64,000 bases of DNA from contig NZ_CP013002.1 of NCBI RefSeq assembly GCF_001414055.1, forward strand, positions 3,720,001 to 3,784,000, read 5' to 3'. The DNA is from Caulobacter henricii. GTDB lineage: Bacteria > Pseudomonadota > Alphaproteobacteria > Caulobacterales > Caulobacteraceae. The notes under the pieces are model-generated. The model searched no databases and was not told the origin of the DNA. It saw nothing but the letters and a program-made list of their open reading frames with translations. This document shows, one piece after another, positions 36,607 through 44,137 of this stretch. Position numbers and translations under genes: made by a program. Positions within the stretch are counted from its first letter, which is position 1. Every line of letters starts with the position of its first letter.

Positions 36607-37368
36607 ATGCAGAGCTTTAATCAGCACTCCATGGACGCCCGACACCCGTTTGATTTCCTGACCAACCCTGAGCGGTTCATGGCCTTCTCACGGTGGGCCG
36701 CGCCGATGTTCGGGGGCATTGCCGCCGGACTGGCCGTCATCGGCCTGGCCCTGACCTTTGCCGCGCCGGAGGATTACCAGCAGGGCGACACGGTGCGGAT
36801 GATGTTCATCCATGTGCCCGCCGCAGTCATGAGCATGCTGATCTATCTGTTCCTCGGCGGGGCCAGCCTGCTGTCCCTGGTCTTCCGCCACGCCCTGGCC
36901 GACGCCGCCGCCCGGGCCTGCGCGCCCCTGGGAGCCGTCTTCACCGCCCTGGCCCTGATCACCGGCTCCCTGTGGGGCAAGCCGATGTGGGGGACCTGGT
37001 GGCAATGGGACGCCCGCATGACCTCGGTGCTGGTGCTGTTCCTGTTCTATCTCGGCTATCTGGCCCTGCGCGGCGCGCTGGAGGACGAGCAGAAGGCGGC
37101 CCGCGCCGCCGCCATCCTGGCCCTGGTCGGCCTGATCAACCTGCCGGTAGTCAAGTTCTCGGTCGACTGGTGGAACACCCTGCACCAGGGTTCCTCGACC
37201 CTGTTCGCCCGGCCGGAAAACCGGCTGCCGGCCGTCTATCTCTGGCCCTGGGCCCTGATGAGCCTGGCCTATCTGTCGGCCTTCGGCTCGCTGTGGCTGG
37301 TGCGCATCCGGGCCCTGGTCTGGCGGCGCAAGGCCCGCGCCCTGGCCCTGCGCCGGGCAGAATCCTGA
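36607..37368 (+). CDS. ccmC: Haem exporter protein CcmC
   Basis: A 253-residue six-helix protein. The tryptophan-rich haem-handling motif is WGTWWQWDARMTSVLVLFLFYLGYLAL near residues 123-150, flanked by conserved histidines (FIHVPAAVMSM before it, TLHQGSSTL after it). It attaches haem to CcmE. The start at 36607 or 36631 (MDARHPFDF) cannot be separated; neither has a strong ribosome binding site. ccmD follows 15 bases later. Confidence 0.94.
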   Translation: MQSFNQHSMDARHPFDFLTNPERFMAFSRWAAPMFGGIAAGLAVIGLALTFAAPEDYQQGDTVRMMFIHVPAAVMSMLIYLFLGGASLLSLVFRHALADAAARACAPLGAVFTALALITGSLWGKPMWGTWWQWDARMTSVLVLFLFYLGYLALRGALEDEQKAARAAAILALVGLINLPVVKFSVDWWNTLHQGSSTLFARPENRLPAVYLWPWALMSLAYLSAFGSLWLVRIRALVWRRKARALALRRAES

Positions 37369-37383
37369 TCATGGGGCGCTGAG

Positions 37384-37557
37384 ATGCACTTCGATTTCGA
37401 TGCCGGGAAATACGCCGTCTATGTCTGGCCGGCCTTTGCGGTCAGTGCGGCGGCCTTTGGCTGGATGATCTTTAGCAGCCTCAGCCTGGCCCGGCGCTGG
37501 AAACAGGAGGCCGAGCGGCTGCAGGCCGAACTGGCGGCCGGAACCGACGCCCCATGA
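37384..37557 (+). CDS. ccmD: Haem exporter small subunit CcmD
   Basis: A 57-residue protein with one membrane segment: KYAVYVWPAFAVSAAAFGWMI from about residue 9, followed by a charged helix (RRWKQEAERLQAELA). This is the CcmD layout, which releases holo-CcmE from CcmC. It is not open to doubt by context: 15 bases after ccmC and sharing ATGA with ccmG. It was located from the raw sequence rather than a longer frame. Confidence 0.88.
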   Translation: MHFDFDAGKYAVYVWPAFAVSAAAFGWMIFSSLSLARRWKQEAERLQAELAAGTDAP

Positions 37558-38069
37558 AGCGCTGGCTGGCCTTCGCGCCCCTGGCAGTCCTGGCGGCCCT
37601 GGCCCTGCTGTTCGCCGGCTATGCCCTCAAGCGCGACCCAAAGATCCAGCCCCACGCCCTGGTCGGCAAGCCGATGCCGGCCCTGACCCTGCCCGACCTG
37701 TCCACGGGCCAGCCGGTCGCCCTGACGGACATCACCCGCGGCGGGCCGGTACTGGTCAATTTCTTCGCCTCCTGGTGCGCGCCCTGCGAGATCGAGCACC
37801 CGCAGCTGATGGCCCTGAACGCCCAGGGCGTGAAGGTGATCGGCATCGCCTACAAGGACGCCCCGCCCAATACCCAGGCCTTCCTGACCCGGCTCGGCGA
37901 CCCCTTTGCCGCCCGGCTCGTGGATCGCAAGGGCGAGGCGGGCCTGGAATTTGGCGTCACCGGTGTGCCGGAGACCTATCTGATCGGCTCGGACGGCATG
38001 ATCCTGGCCAAGCATACCGGCCCCCTGACGCCGGAAGCGGCCGAGGATCTGCTGGCCAAGGCCCGCTAG
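37554..38069 (+). CDS. ccmG: Thiol:disulfide interchange protein CcmG (DsbE)
   Basis: A 171-residue membrane-anchored thioredoxin. One N-terminal anchor (AFAPLAVLAALALLFAGYAL), the active site FFASWCAPCEIEHPQL, and the GVPETYLIGSDG cis-proline motif are those of CcmG, which reduces the apocytochrome c haem-binding cysteines in the periplasm. The start overlaps the ccmD stop by four bases. It is the last gene of the ccm unit; an imperfect repeat-like stretch follows. Confidence 0.93.
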   Translation: MKRWLAFAPLAVLAALALLFAGYALKRDPKIQPHALVGKPMPALTLPDLSTGQPVALTDITRGGPVLVNFFASWCAPCEIEHPQLMALNAQGVKVIGIAYKDAPPNTQAFLTRLGDPFAARLVDRKGEAGLEFGVTGVPETYLIGSDGMILAKHTGPLTPEAAEDLLAKAR

Positions 38070-38151
38070 AAACGGTCGTCCCGGATCTCCACTCCGCTGC
38101 GGCGGGGATGACAGGGTTCAAGGTGCGCTGACAGGTCGCGGCGCTTCCGCG

Positions 38152-38194
38152 TTAACCCAACATTGACCATGCTCGCAGACTTTCAGTTAACCAT
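38152..38194 (+). promoter_or_regulatory. Candidate CtrA-type sites upstream of 38210
   Basis: TTAA-N7-TTGA at 38152-38166 differs by one base from the CtrA consensus TTAA-N7-TTAA, and TTAACCAT at 38187-38194 is a perfect CtrA half site. Both lie 16-58 bases before the ATG of a small gene, in an otherwise TTAA-poor genome. Binding is inferred. Confidence 0.45.
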
Positions 38195-38209
38195 GTTACA
38201 CTTCGAGTC

Positions 38210-38485
38210 ATGAGCACCGTCCGTCCCGCCGGCTGGCCTTCGGCCCCCGCCAGACCCGCCTCGACCCCTGCGTCGGGCGGCGCGGCGACGCGTTCGGCCT
38301 TTTTCCAGGCCGCCATGGGCGACGCCGCCCCGGCCCGGCCGGCTCCGGCCGCCGCCGCGGTGCAAATGCAGGCCCAGACCCAGGCCCAACCGCAACGCCA
38401 GCCCCCGGCCCGGCCCTTCGTGCAGCCGGAAACCCAGCCGCAGAAGATCCTGCGCCCGGGCTCGCTGCTGAATATCGTGATTTAG
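38210..38485 (+). CDS. Small disordered Pro/Ala/Gln-rich protein, 91 aa
   Basis: A 91-residue protein of low complexity: Ala, Pro and Gln make up most of it, with no signal peptide, membrane segment or cysteine. Only the ends look specific: SAFFQAAMGDAA in the first third and KILRPGSLLNIVI at the C-terminus. The same kind of C-terminal end (G-x-L-N/D-I-x-V/I) terminates the 61-aa protein at 42179-42364. CtrA-like sites precede it. Cell-cycle-regulated expression is inferred. Convergent with the MarR-type gene, eight bases apart. Confidence 0.6.
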   Translation: MSTVRPAGWPSAPARPASTPASGGAATRSAFFQAAMGDAAPARPAPAAAAVQMQAQTQAQPQRQPPARPFVQPETQPQKILRPGSLLNIVI

Positions 38486-38492
38486 GAGGGCC

Positions 38493-39044
38493 TTAGGCCG
38501 CCTTCTTGGCGGCCTTGTCCTTCTTGGGCTTCTTGTCTTTCTTCGGCTTGTCGGCCTTGGCCTTCTTGGCCTTGGGCTCGGCGTCGACTCCCGGATGCAG
38601 GTCGGCGCCGGCCATGTCGGCCAGCAGGCTCAAAAAGCCGTCGCGCTTGCCGGGCTTGAGCAGGGCGAGGATCCGGGCATCGGCCATGGCCACCATCGGC
38701 GCGACCTCTTCCAGAATGGCCCGGCCCGAGTCTGACAATCGCACGCTGTTGGCGCGGGCATCCTGGTCGGAGCGCTGGCGTTCCAGATGGCCCTTGGTGA
38801 TCATCCGGGCGACCATGTCGGCCAGGGTCGAGCGGTCAATGCCGGTGGCCTTGACCAGGGCCGTCTGGGTGACGCCCTCGTTCTGGGCCACGGCCGAGAG
38901 CACTGCGAACTGGCGCTGGGTGATGCCCGCCGCCCCGCATTCCTCCGCATAGATATCCAGCGCCAGTTGCAGCACCCGGTGCAACAGATGGCTCGGCGAC
39001 CGCTCCAGCAGGCCTCCGCTCTTTTCAACCTTGGTCTTGGCCAT
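38493..39044 (-). CDS. MarR-family regulator with Lys-rich C-terminal tail
   Basis: A 183-residue winged-helix regulator. GITQRQFAVLSAVAQNEGVTQTAL and the recognition region GIDRSTLADMVARMITKGHLERQRSDQDARANSV are typical of MarR proteins. From about residue 155 a tail of some 28 residues is almost only Lys, Ala, Asp and Pro (KAKADKPKKDKKPKKDKA), like histone H1 tails, and may raise non-specific DNA affinity. No obvious adjacent target; autoregulation through the region 39045-39147 is plausible. Confidence 0.88.
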   Translation of the reverse strand: MAKTKVEKSGGLLERSPSHLLHRVLQLALDIYAEECGAAGITQRQFAVLSAVAQNEGVTQTALVKATGIDRSTLADMVARMITKGHLERQRSDQDARANSVRLSDSGRAILEEVAPMVAMADARILALLKPGKRDGFLSLLADMAGADLHPGVDAEPKAKKAKADKPKKDKKPKKDKAAKKAA

Positions 39045-39147
39045 GACTTCGCCTTCGTCCGATCCGCCGACGGACTACCCCTATCATTGTAACACGTCGA
39101 TTTGACGACGGTGATCCGTGAACGGCGGAACGACCGCCCCCAGGGGC

Positions 39148-39744
39148 CTAAAAGCCGGCGTCAGGGGGCTCGGGTGCGGCCGGCTCCTCGCCCTTGGCCA
39201 TGTGCTTCATCATGAACGGCACCTGGGTCAGGGAGAAGATGATCGCCAGGGGCAACAGGGCAATGCGGAACTTGACCCAGTTGGGCGTGTCCTGGGTCAG
39301 GCGGACAATTTCGTTCAGGATGGCCACGAGGGCGAAATAGCCGCCATAGCGCAGGGTCAGGGTCCGCCAGGCCGCGTCGGGCAAATGCATGGCCTCGCCC
39401 ATCAGGGCCTTCAGGGGCGCGCGGTTCATCAGGGCCCCGCCGATCATGAAGGCCGCCAGGGCACCGTTGACCACCGTGACCTTGATCTTCACGAACACGT
39501 CGCTGTGGAAGATCAGGCCCAGGGTCCCGAAGATCAGGGCCATGACGCCCGAGAACAGCGGCAGCAAGGCGACGCGGCGTTCGACGGCATAGCCGACGGC
39601 CAGGGCCACGGCCGATGCGGCGACCAGCACCCAGGTGGCGGTCTCGAAGTTCTTGGTGGTGAAATAGGCGACGGCAAAGGCGATCGGCGCGCCGTAATCG
39701 ACGGCGGTCCGAACCCAGGCGGCCTTGTTTTTCGGTTCGCTCAA
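39148..39744 (-). CDS. yciB: Intracellular septation protein A-like membrane protein (YciB family)
   Basis: A 198-residue YciB/IspZ protein with five or six membrane segments. VDYGAPIAFAVAYFTTKNFETATW and LIFHSDVFVKIKVTVVNGALAA are signature regions, followed by LRYGGYFALVAILNEIVRLTQDTPNWVKFRI. It affects cell envelope and septation in characterised bacteria. It follows ftsY by three bases, a conserved alphaproteobacterial neighbour, so the two are co-transcribed. Confidence 0.92.
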   Translation of the reverse strand: MSEPKNKAAWVRTAVDYGAPIAFAVAYFTTKNFETATWVLVAASAVALAVGYAVERRVALLPLFSGVMALIFGTLGLIFHSDVFVKIKVTVVNGALAAFMIGGALMNRAPLKALMGEAMHLPDAAWRTLTLRYGGYFALVAILNEIVRLTQDTPNWVKFRIALLPLAIIFSLTQVPFMMKHMAKGEEPAAPEPPDAGF

Positions 39745-39747
39745 GAC

Positions 39748-40689
39748 CTAGTCCTCCAGCCCGACCAGCGAGCGCGAGAAAGCGCGGGCATTGAACGGTT
39801 GCAGGTCCTCGACGCCCTCGCCCACCCCGATCAGCTTGATCGGACTGTCGCTGGCCCGGGCCACCGGCACCAGAACACCGCCACGGGCCGTGCCGTCCAG
39901 CTTGGTCATGACAATGCCGGAGACGCCGACCTGGTTGCCGAAGATCTTTTCCTGGGCCAGGGCGTTGCGGCCGACCGTGGCGTCCAGCACCAGAAGGGTC
40001 TCGTGCGGATAGTCGGGATCGACCTTCTTCACCACCCGGATGACCTTCAGGAGCTCGTCCATCAGGCCCTGCTTGTTCTGCAGGCGGCCGGCGGTATCGA
40101 TCAGCACGACGTCATAATGCTCGGCCTTGGCCCGCTCGACGGCCTCATAGGCCAGGGCGGCGGCATCAGAGCCGGTGGGCTTGGACATGAAGTCGGCCCC
40201 GGCCCGGTCGGCCCAGACCTTCAGCTGCTCGACGGCCGCGGCGCGGAAGGTGTCGCCGGCGGCGATCAGGACACGGGCCCCCTTCTCGGTCAGGTCCGAC
40301 GCGATCTTGCCCAGGGTAGTGGTCTTGCCCGAGCCATTGACGCCGATGAACAGCACCACATAGGGACGCGGGCCTGACAGGGGATCAAAGCGGCCTTCGC
40401 GGTCAGCCAGTTCGGCGGCGACCAGCTCGGCCAGGGCTTCCTTGACCTCGTTCTCCGTCGAGGAGCGGCCAAACCGCGCCTTGCCGAAGGCCTCGGTGAT
40501 GCGCGCGGCAATCTGAGGGCCCAGATCGGCCTCGATCAGCATCTCTTCCAGGGCGTCCAGCTGTTCCTGATCGAGGGGCTTCTTGGTGAAGACGCCCGCG
40601 ACCTGCTCGGTCATGGCCTGGGACGACCGGGTCAGGCCCGATGTCAGGCGCTGGAACCAGCCTTGTTTCTGCTCGGGCTTATCGCTCAT
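39748..40689 (-). CDS. ftsY: Signal recognition particle receptor FtsY
   Basis: A 313-residue SRP receptor GTPase. The N domain is residues 1-100; the G domain has GVNGSGKTTTLGKIASDL, AAGDTFRAAAVEQL, LIDTAGRLQNKQGLMDEL and TKLDGTARGG, ending in GVGEGVEDLQPFN. It lacks the long acidic N-terminal domain of enterobacterial FtsY. It docks the Ffh-ribosome complex at the membrane. In many alphaproteobacteria mtaB and dapF sit directly upstream; here a 3.4 kb block (40781-44137) with TRIC, TerB/TerC and GFA genes separates them. Confidence 0.96.
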   Translation of the reverse strand: MSDKPEQKQGWFQRLTSGLTRSSQAMTEQVAGVFTKKPLDQEQLDALEEMLIEADLGPQIAARITEAFGKARFGRSSTENEVKEALAELVAAELADREGRFDPLSGPRPYVVLFIGVNGSGKTTTLGKIASDLTEKGARVLIAAGDTFRAAAVEQLKVWADRAGADFMSKPTGSDAAALAYEAVERAKAEHYDVVLIDTAGRLQNKQGLMDELLKVIRVVKKVDPDYPHETLLVLDATVGRNALAQEKIFGNQVGVSGIVMTKLDGTARGGVLVPVARASDSPIKLIGVGEGVEDLQPFNARAFSRSLVGLED

Positions 40690-40780
40690 CAGCGCTCCTT
40701 TAGGGGAACGGGCGAAAGTGTAAATCAGATATTACCGCCACATGGTTTCCGCCGCCGGCCCGCCCGTGGCATGAACGGTC

Positions 40781-41497
40781 ATGGACCCGCTCCTCGACCC
40801 GACCGCTGACCCCCTGGCGACGGCCCTGTTCTGGCTGGACTATGCCGCCGCTGCCGTGTTCGGGGCCACCGGTGCCCTGGCCGCCGCGCGGCGCAAACAC
40901 GACATCATCACCTTCGGCTTCTTCGCGGCGATCACCGGCGTCGGGGGTGGAACCCTGCGCGACCTGCTGATCGGAGCCCCGGTCTTCTGGATCCAGAGGC
41001 CGGGCTATATCCTGGCCTGCCTGGCGGCGGCGGCAGTGATCTGGTCCCTGGGCAAGCGCGGCTGGCGGTTCCGGGCCCTGCTGTGGCTCGACGCCCTGGG
41101 CATGGCCGCCTATGCGGTGGTCGGCACGGCCAAGGCCCTGAGCCTCGGAGTCCACCCGATCACCGCCGTGGTGATGGGCGTCCTGACCACGGCCTTTGGC
41201 GGCGTGATCCGCGACGTGCTGGCCGAGGAGCCCAACCTGCTGCTGCGACGCGAGATCTATATCACGGCCGCCCTGCTGGGGGCCTCGGTGTTCGCCGTAC
41301 TGCAACTGCTGGGCGCGCCGTTCTGGCCGGCCGGCATCGCCGGCTTCGTCGCTGCGTTCGGCCTGCGGGCGGCGGCGATCAAGCTCGGCTGGAGCCTTCC
41401 GGGGTTCGCCGGCGGCGAAGTGATGGCGGCGGTCGAGGACGAATCGCAAGGCCGGCGCCCAAGGATCCCGAGTCATGATGATGAAATTTCATCATGA
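40781..41497 (+). CDS. TRIC-type cation channel / YicG-family membrane protein
   Basis: A 238-residue seven-helix protein made of two related halves. The paired glycine motifs are GFFAAITGVGGGTLRDLLIG and TTAFGGVIRDVLAEEP; each GGxxRD marks the inner helix break of TRIC channels, which conduct monovalent cations as trimers. The extreme C-terminus is charged and soluble. It is divergent from ftsY (91 bases), with its own promoter. Family assignment is firm, physiological role unknown. Confidence 0.9.
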   Translation: MDPLLDPTADPLATALFWLDYAAAAVFGATGALAAARRKHDIITFGFFAAITGVGGGTLRDLLIGAPVFWIQRPGYILACLAAAAVIWSLGKRGWRFRALLWLDALGMAAYAVVGTAKALSLGVHPITAVVMGVLTTAFGGVIRDVLAEEPNLLLRREIYITAALLGASVFAVLQLLGAPFWPAGIAGFVAAFGLRAAAIKLGWSLPGFAGGEVMAAVEDESQGRRPRIPSHDDEISS

Positions 41498-41624
41498 CCA
41501 TTCTCAAGATCAATAATCCTGCCCCTTGCCTTCGCCGTCAGAACGCACAATCTGTCTGTAGCGGGCCGGGCCCCTCTGACGTACCACGCAGCTGAAGGGC
41601 GCGGTCGTGATGTCGGACCGCATC

Positions 41625-41701
41625 GGGTGCGCTCGATGCCGGGTCCAGTGGGTCGTCCCCCCCCCCTCAAGAACCCAGCAACCCCGGCGTCGGGCGCACC
41701 C
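41625..41701 (+). other. Long structured leader hairpin upstream of the TerB-like gene
   Basis: GGGTGCGCTCGATGCCGGG (41625-41643) pairs with CCCGGCGTCGGGCGCACCC (41683-41701): a 19-bp stem whose only two deviations are T opposite G, which pair as G-U in RNA. Inside, TGGGT (41649-41653) pairs with ACCCA (41673-41677) around a loop of ten consecutive C. The structure ends ten bases before AGGAGAG, the ribosome binding site at 41711-41717. It is either a regulatory leader or a small RNA; no T-run follows it. Confidence 0.6.
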
Positions 41702-41723
41702 TCCCAACAGAGGAGAGCCCAAG

Positions 41724-42182
41724 ATGTCAATCAGCACCCTTCAAGCCGCGCGAACGCGCATCGTCGAGACCTGGACCCCGGCCCAACTCGATCAACTCGA
41801 CGCCCTGGTGGCCGCCTGCGCCCTGGTCGCCCAGGCCGACGGCTGGGTAACGCCGGATGAGCGGGGCCGGATGCTGGACCGCATGCGCGGTCTGCCGGCC
41901 CTGGCCCTGTTCGGAATCGATGATGCTCTGGAGGCCTTCGAGGCCCTCGACCAGCGCTTTGAGCAGGATCCTGAGACCGCCCGCTTCGAGGCCGAAATGG
42001 CCATTCGCCGCCTGCGCGGCCGGGACGATGTGGCCCGTCTGGTGGTCAATTCAGCCTGCGCCGTGGCGGCGGCCGATGGCGGACTGGATGCCGAGGAACG
42101 CGACGTCCTGTTGAGGATCTGCGATCTGCTGGCCCTGCATCCGATCCAGTTCGATCTGATCACGGCGGCGGGGCGGCGATGA
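41724..42182 (+). CDS. TerB-like (tellurite-resistance / DUF533-type) protein
   Basis: A 152-residue all-helical acidic protein resembling TerB. Two half-repeats, LVAACALVAQADGWVTPDERGRM and VVNSACAVAAADGGLDAEERDVLLRICDLL, each carry the Ala-Asp-Gly acidic loop thought to bind metal. The start at 41724 follows AGGAGAG. It overlaps the next small gene (ATGA), and a TerC gene lies 350 bases further. TerB and TerC together occur in metal- and stress-response systems, so a functional link is likely. Confidence 0.78.
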   Translation: MSISTLQAARTRIVETWTPAQLDQLDALVAACALVAQADGWVTPDERGRMLDRMRGLPALALFGIDDALEAFEALDQRFEQDPETARFEAEMAIRRLRGRDDVARLVVNSACAVAAADGGLDAEERDVLLRICDLLALHPIQFDLITAAGRR

Positions 42183-42364
42183 GAGTCGGCGGCTACGCAC
42201 CCCCCACCGCCTGGGTCTCACCGCAACTGGCCCAGCAAGCCCTGGTCCAGGCGGCATCCCACGCCAGCCAGCCGACCGCCAAGCCCGTGACCGAACCCGA
42301 CAGGGTCGATCGCAATCCGGCGCCGCGCCCCCTGAACCGGGGCTTTCTGGATATCCGCGTCTAG
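42179..42364 (+). CDS. Small disordered protein, 61 aa, coupled to the TerB-like gene
   Basis: A 61-residue protein with no recognised domain, rich in Pro, Ala, Gln and Arg. The start overlaps the TerB-like stop (ATGA), which argues that it is translated. Its C-terminus, RPLNRGFLDIRV, resembles that of the 91-aa protein at 38210 (LRPGSLLNIVI). The end motif may be a docking peptide. No signal peptide or membrane segment. Function unknown. Confidence 0.6.
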   Translation: MRVGGYAPPTAWVSPQLAQQALVQAASHASQPTAKPVTEPDRVDRNPAPRPLNRGFLDIRV

Positions 42365-42392
42365 ACCCTCCGGAGTCTGCTGGATCGTGACA

Positions 42393-42423
42393 CTGCCCCT
42401 ACAGGATTGACCTGTGGGGGCAG
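42393..42423 (+). other. 13-bp hairpin in the terC leader
   Basis: CTGCCCCTACAGG (42393-42405) pairs with CCTGTGGGGGCAG (42411-42423) with one G-U, around the loop ATTGA. It lies 29 bases after the stop of the 61-aa gene and 107 bases before terC. Without a T-run it is less likely to be a terminator than the first element of a structured leader. Confidence 0.6.
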
Positions 42424-42482
42424 CCGTCATGCCGCGATGCCTCCGCCGTCAAGGCCTGCCTCAAGACCCATCCGCCGCGAAC

Positions 42483-42521
42483 GACCTGAGCCTTTCAGGT
42501 CCGGCGGACCCTAGGACCTGA
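42483..42521 (+). promoter_or_regulatory. Alternative-hairpin leader that can hide the terC ribosome binding site
   Basis: Three segments compete: GACCTGA (42483-42489), TCAGGTCC (42495-42502) and GGACCTGA (42514-42521). The middle can pair with the first (leaving AGGA at 42513-42516 free) or with the last (closing AGGA inside a perfect 8-bp stem). The terC ATG is at 42530. The layout is that of a translational on/off switch. Confidence 0.5.
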
Positions 42522-42529
42522 ACAAAACC

Positions 42530-43528
42530 ATGGAATTTCTGAACCTGCCGGTGATCGGCAAGCCGCTCTGGATGTGGGCGGGCTTCATGCTGGCGGTAGT
42601 GACCCTGCTGGCCTTTGACCTGGGCATACTGAACCGCAAGACCCGCGAGATCGGCGTCCGCCAGAGCCTGGTGATGTCACTCGTCTATATCAGCCTGGGA
42701 CTGGGCTTCGGCGGCCTGGTCTGGATGCAGCTGGGCGCGACCGCCGGAGTCGAATACCTGACCGGCTTCGTGATCGAGAAAAGCCTGGCGATCGACAATG
42801 TCTTCGTCATTGCCCTGATCTTCGGCTTCTTCGCCATTCCGCCGGCCCTGCAGCACCGGGTGCTGTTCTGGGGCATTCTCGGCGTGATCGTGCTGCGGGC
42901 CATCATGATCGGTGTCGGTGCCGCCCTGGTCAGCGAGTTCGGCTGGGTGCTGTACATCTTCGCCGCCTTCCTGATCCTGACCGGCGTGAAGATGCTGTTT
43001 GCCGGCGACAAGCCCATGGACCTGGCCAATAACCCCGCCCTGAAATGGCTGCGCCGCGTGCTGCCGATCAGCGACACGCTGCACGGTGACCGCTTCTTCG
43101 TTCAGGGCATCGACTCGCGTACCGGCAAGGCCGCCCGACTGGCCACCCCGCTGTTCCTGGCCCTGGTGCTGGTCGAGCTGGCCGATCTGGTCTTCGCCGT
43201 CGACTCGGTGCCGGCGATCTTCGCCATCACCACCGATCCCTATATCGTCTACACCTCCAACATCATGGCGATCCTGGGCCTGCGGGCTCTGTACTTCGCC
43301 CTGGCGGCCGTGTTGCACCGCTTCGCCTATCTCAAGCAGGCCCTGGCCGTGCTGCTGGTGTTCATCGGCGGCAAGATCTTCATCGCCGACGCCCTGGGCT
43401 GGGAGAAGTTCCCCGCCGCCCTGTCGCTGTCGATCACCTTCGCCATCCTGGCCGCCGGCGTCGGCTGGTCTCTGTGGAAGACCCGCAAGGCCCCCGCCCT
43501 TCCGGGGGCTCCCGGCGCAAGCGCCTAA
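42530..43528 (+). CDS. TerC-family integral membrane protein
   Basis: A 332-residue membrane protein of the TerC/Alx family with about eight or nine segments. LTGFVIEKSLAIDNVFVIALIFGFF and VELADLVFAVDSVPAIFAIT carry the acidic pairs conserved in TerC; LNRKTREIGVRQSL and LRALYFALAAVLHRF are also typical. Relatives export or tune manganese, or support metalation of exoenzymes. It follows the TerB-like gene and a leader with several hairpins. A terminator follows the stop. Confidence 0.92.
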   Translation: MEFLNLPVIGKPLWMWAGFMLAVVTLLAFDLGILNRKTREIGVRQSLVMSLVYISLGLGFGGLVWMQLGATAGVEYLTGFVIEKSLAIDNVFVIALIFGFFAIPPALQHRVLFWGILGVIVLRAIMIGVGAALVSEFGWVLYIFAAFLILTGVKMLFAGDKPMDLANNPALKWLRRVLPISDTLHGDRFFVQGIDSRTGKAARLATPLFLALVLVELADLVFAVDSVPAIFAITTDPYIVYTSNIMAILGLRALYFALAAVLHRFAYLKQALAVLLVFIGGKIFIADALGWEKFPAALSLSITFAILAAGVGWSLWKTRKAPALPGAPGASA

Positions 43529-43562
43529 GCGCTCGCCCGGTCCTCCGGGCGATCTGAAGAAG

Positions 43563-43595
43563 AACCGGGTCGGACCCTGTCCGGCCCGGTTTTTT
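43563..43595 (+). terminator. Intrinsic terminator after terC
   Basis: AACCGGGTCGGAC (43563-43575) pairs with GTCCGGCCCGGTT (43579-43591), one G-U, then the T-run completes TTTTTT to 43595. Confidence 0.9.
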
Positions 43596-43705
43596 CATGG
43601 CTGTGACGGGGGAGGTGACCCCTGCAGAAGGCCTGCGGGAATCCCTTTGTTCTGAGGTTGAAGATCGCGACGATGACTGCCGCAGTCGGGAACAAGCTGT
43701 GGCCG

Positions 43706-44137
43706 CTAGGTGTCGTGGTCCGGGTGCTGGCGCGACGCCACCGAGCCGCCCGGCCCGATCGGCGGCCGCACCGGCATCTGCGCCAGATGATCCATCCAGG
43801 CCGGCCGACCCTCGACAGCCAGCTGAACCCCGGGCTCAACCACCGACGGGTCATCGAAGGCGAAGACCGCCAGATCGATCTTGCTGTCGCTCCACGCGAA
43901 GGTCAGGGGCGTACCGCAGGCGGCGCAGAAGCCGCGCTGGATCTGATCCGAACTCTGGAAATGGGCCGGGGCGCCGCGCGTCCAGGTCAGGTTAGCCACC
44001 TCGACCGTAACCAGCGCTCCGAACGGGCCGGCAAAGGCCTTCTGGCACATGCGGCAATGGCAGATCGAGGCGCGGCCGGGGTCTCCCTCGACCCGGAAGC
44101 GGACGGCACCGCACTGGCAGCCGCCGCTCAGGCTCAC
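43706..44137 (-). CDS. GFA-family zinc protein
   Basis: A 143-residue protein of the glutathione-dependent formaldehyde-activating (GFA) fold. Zinc ligands are in GGCQCGAVRF, CHCRMCQK and FCAACGTPL. The family contains Gfa and many proteins of unknown substrate, so formaldehyde chemistry should not be assumed. It overlaps the mtaB stop by four bases (ATGA, 44134-44137) and is therefore co-translated with mtaB, probably by chance of compaction rather than function. Confidence 0.88.
   Translation of the reverse strand: MSLSGGCQCGAVRFRVEGDPGRASICHCRMCQKAFAGPFGALVTVEVANLTWTRGAPAHFQSSDQIQRGFCAACGTPLTFAWSDSKIDLAVFAFDDPSVVEPGVQLAVEGRPAWMDHLAQMPVRPPIGPGGSVASRQHPDHDT

Noticed and set aside
42365..42529. 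yybP-ykoY manganese riboswitch before terC
   Set aside because: The conserved loops of that riboswitch, including the GGGGAG motif, are not found; the hairpins present have a different order.
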